Below, in pieces: positions 12,661-12,709 of a stretch of DNA of 12,709 bases (position 1 is its first letter; every line of letters begins with the position of its first letter). The notes under the pieces were generated by a model. That model ran no database searches. It was not told the DNA's origin and worked only from the letters and a program-made list of their open reading frames with translations. The DNA is from Nitrospira sp. Lineage in GTDB: Bacteria; Nitrospirota; Thermodesulfovibrionia; Thermodesulfovibrionales; SM23-35. The translations under genes were made by a program, and so were the position numbers. Location: positions 1 to 12,709 of the forward strand of contig VGWY01000057.1 of assembly GCA_016873575.1 (NCBI GenBank), in the 5' to 3' direction.

Positions 12661-12709
12661 TTTATCTCAGACGAAATATTAAATATCAGAAATTTTATTT
12701 CTTCTCCAT

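Overview
The window reads as a chromosomal segment of a Gram-negative bacterium of fairly low GC. Around 40% is typical of the flanking lines (24 of 60 in one line counted by eye). Four predicted products carry N-terminal lipoprotein, signal or anchor segments, one of them an Slp-type outer-membrane lipoprotein. The style of the repeats (TGTCATT... palindromes, C-run/G-run palindromes, GGGGTCAG repeats) and the mix of genes recall uncultured anaerobes such as Nitrospirota, anammox Planctomycetota or deltaproteobacterial lineages. This lineage guess is an inference of low confidence. No tRNA, rRNA, CRISPR array, intact transposase or phage gene was seen.

Left part (1-4430): the last codons of an unidentified gene, then panD (aspartate 1-decarboxylase, beta-alanine for pantothenate) on the plus strand. 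A 190-bp nested inverted-repeat element follows, between panD and a convergent minus-strand three-gene operon. In transcription order the operon encodes a membrane-bound class III adenylate cyclase with a HAMP domain, a LysM + polysaccharide deacetylase lipoprotein, and a TPR/LysM-like lipoprotein. The operon looks like an envelope or exopolysaccharide module with a cyclic-nucleotide signalling component.

Middle (4431-5400): a repeat-rich stretch with no intact gene. It holds a composite TGTCATT palindromic repeat and four copies of a C-run/G-run palindrome. One copy is a perfect 20-bp inverted repeat with a 3-nt loop that interrupts a DUF559 (Vsr-like) endonuclease gene.

Centre (5400-8220): a small helical, lysine-tailed protein, glgC (ADP-glucose pyrophosphorylase for glycogen), an Slp-family lipoprotein overlapping glgC by 4 nt, another TGTCATT repeat block, and a YbgC-type hotdog thioesterase.

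Right part (8220-12709): the standout is an 854-codon, visibly GC-richer open reading frame. It joins a complete threonine synthase to a complete cystathionine gamma-synthase-type transsulfuration enzyme, the two enzymes of the threonine/methionine branch point. The junction encodes a strong Shine-Dalgarno sequence and an internal ATG, so the second enzyme might also be made alone. After it come a 60-residue membrane peptide, a cupin gene with a good promoter, a SAM-dependent methyltransferase, and a REP-like repeat tail at the window edge.
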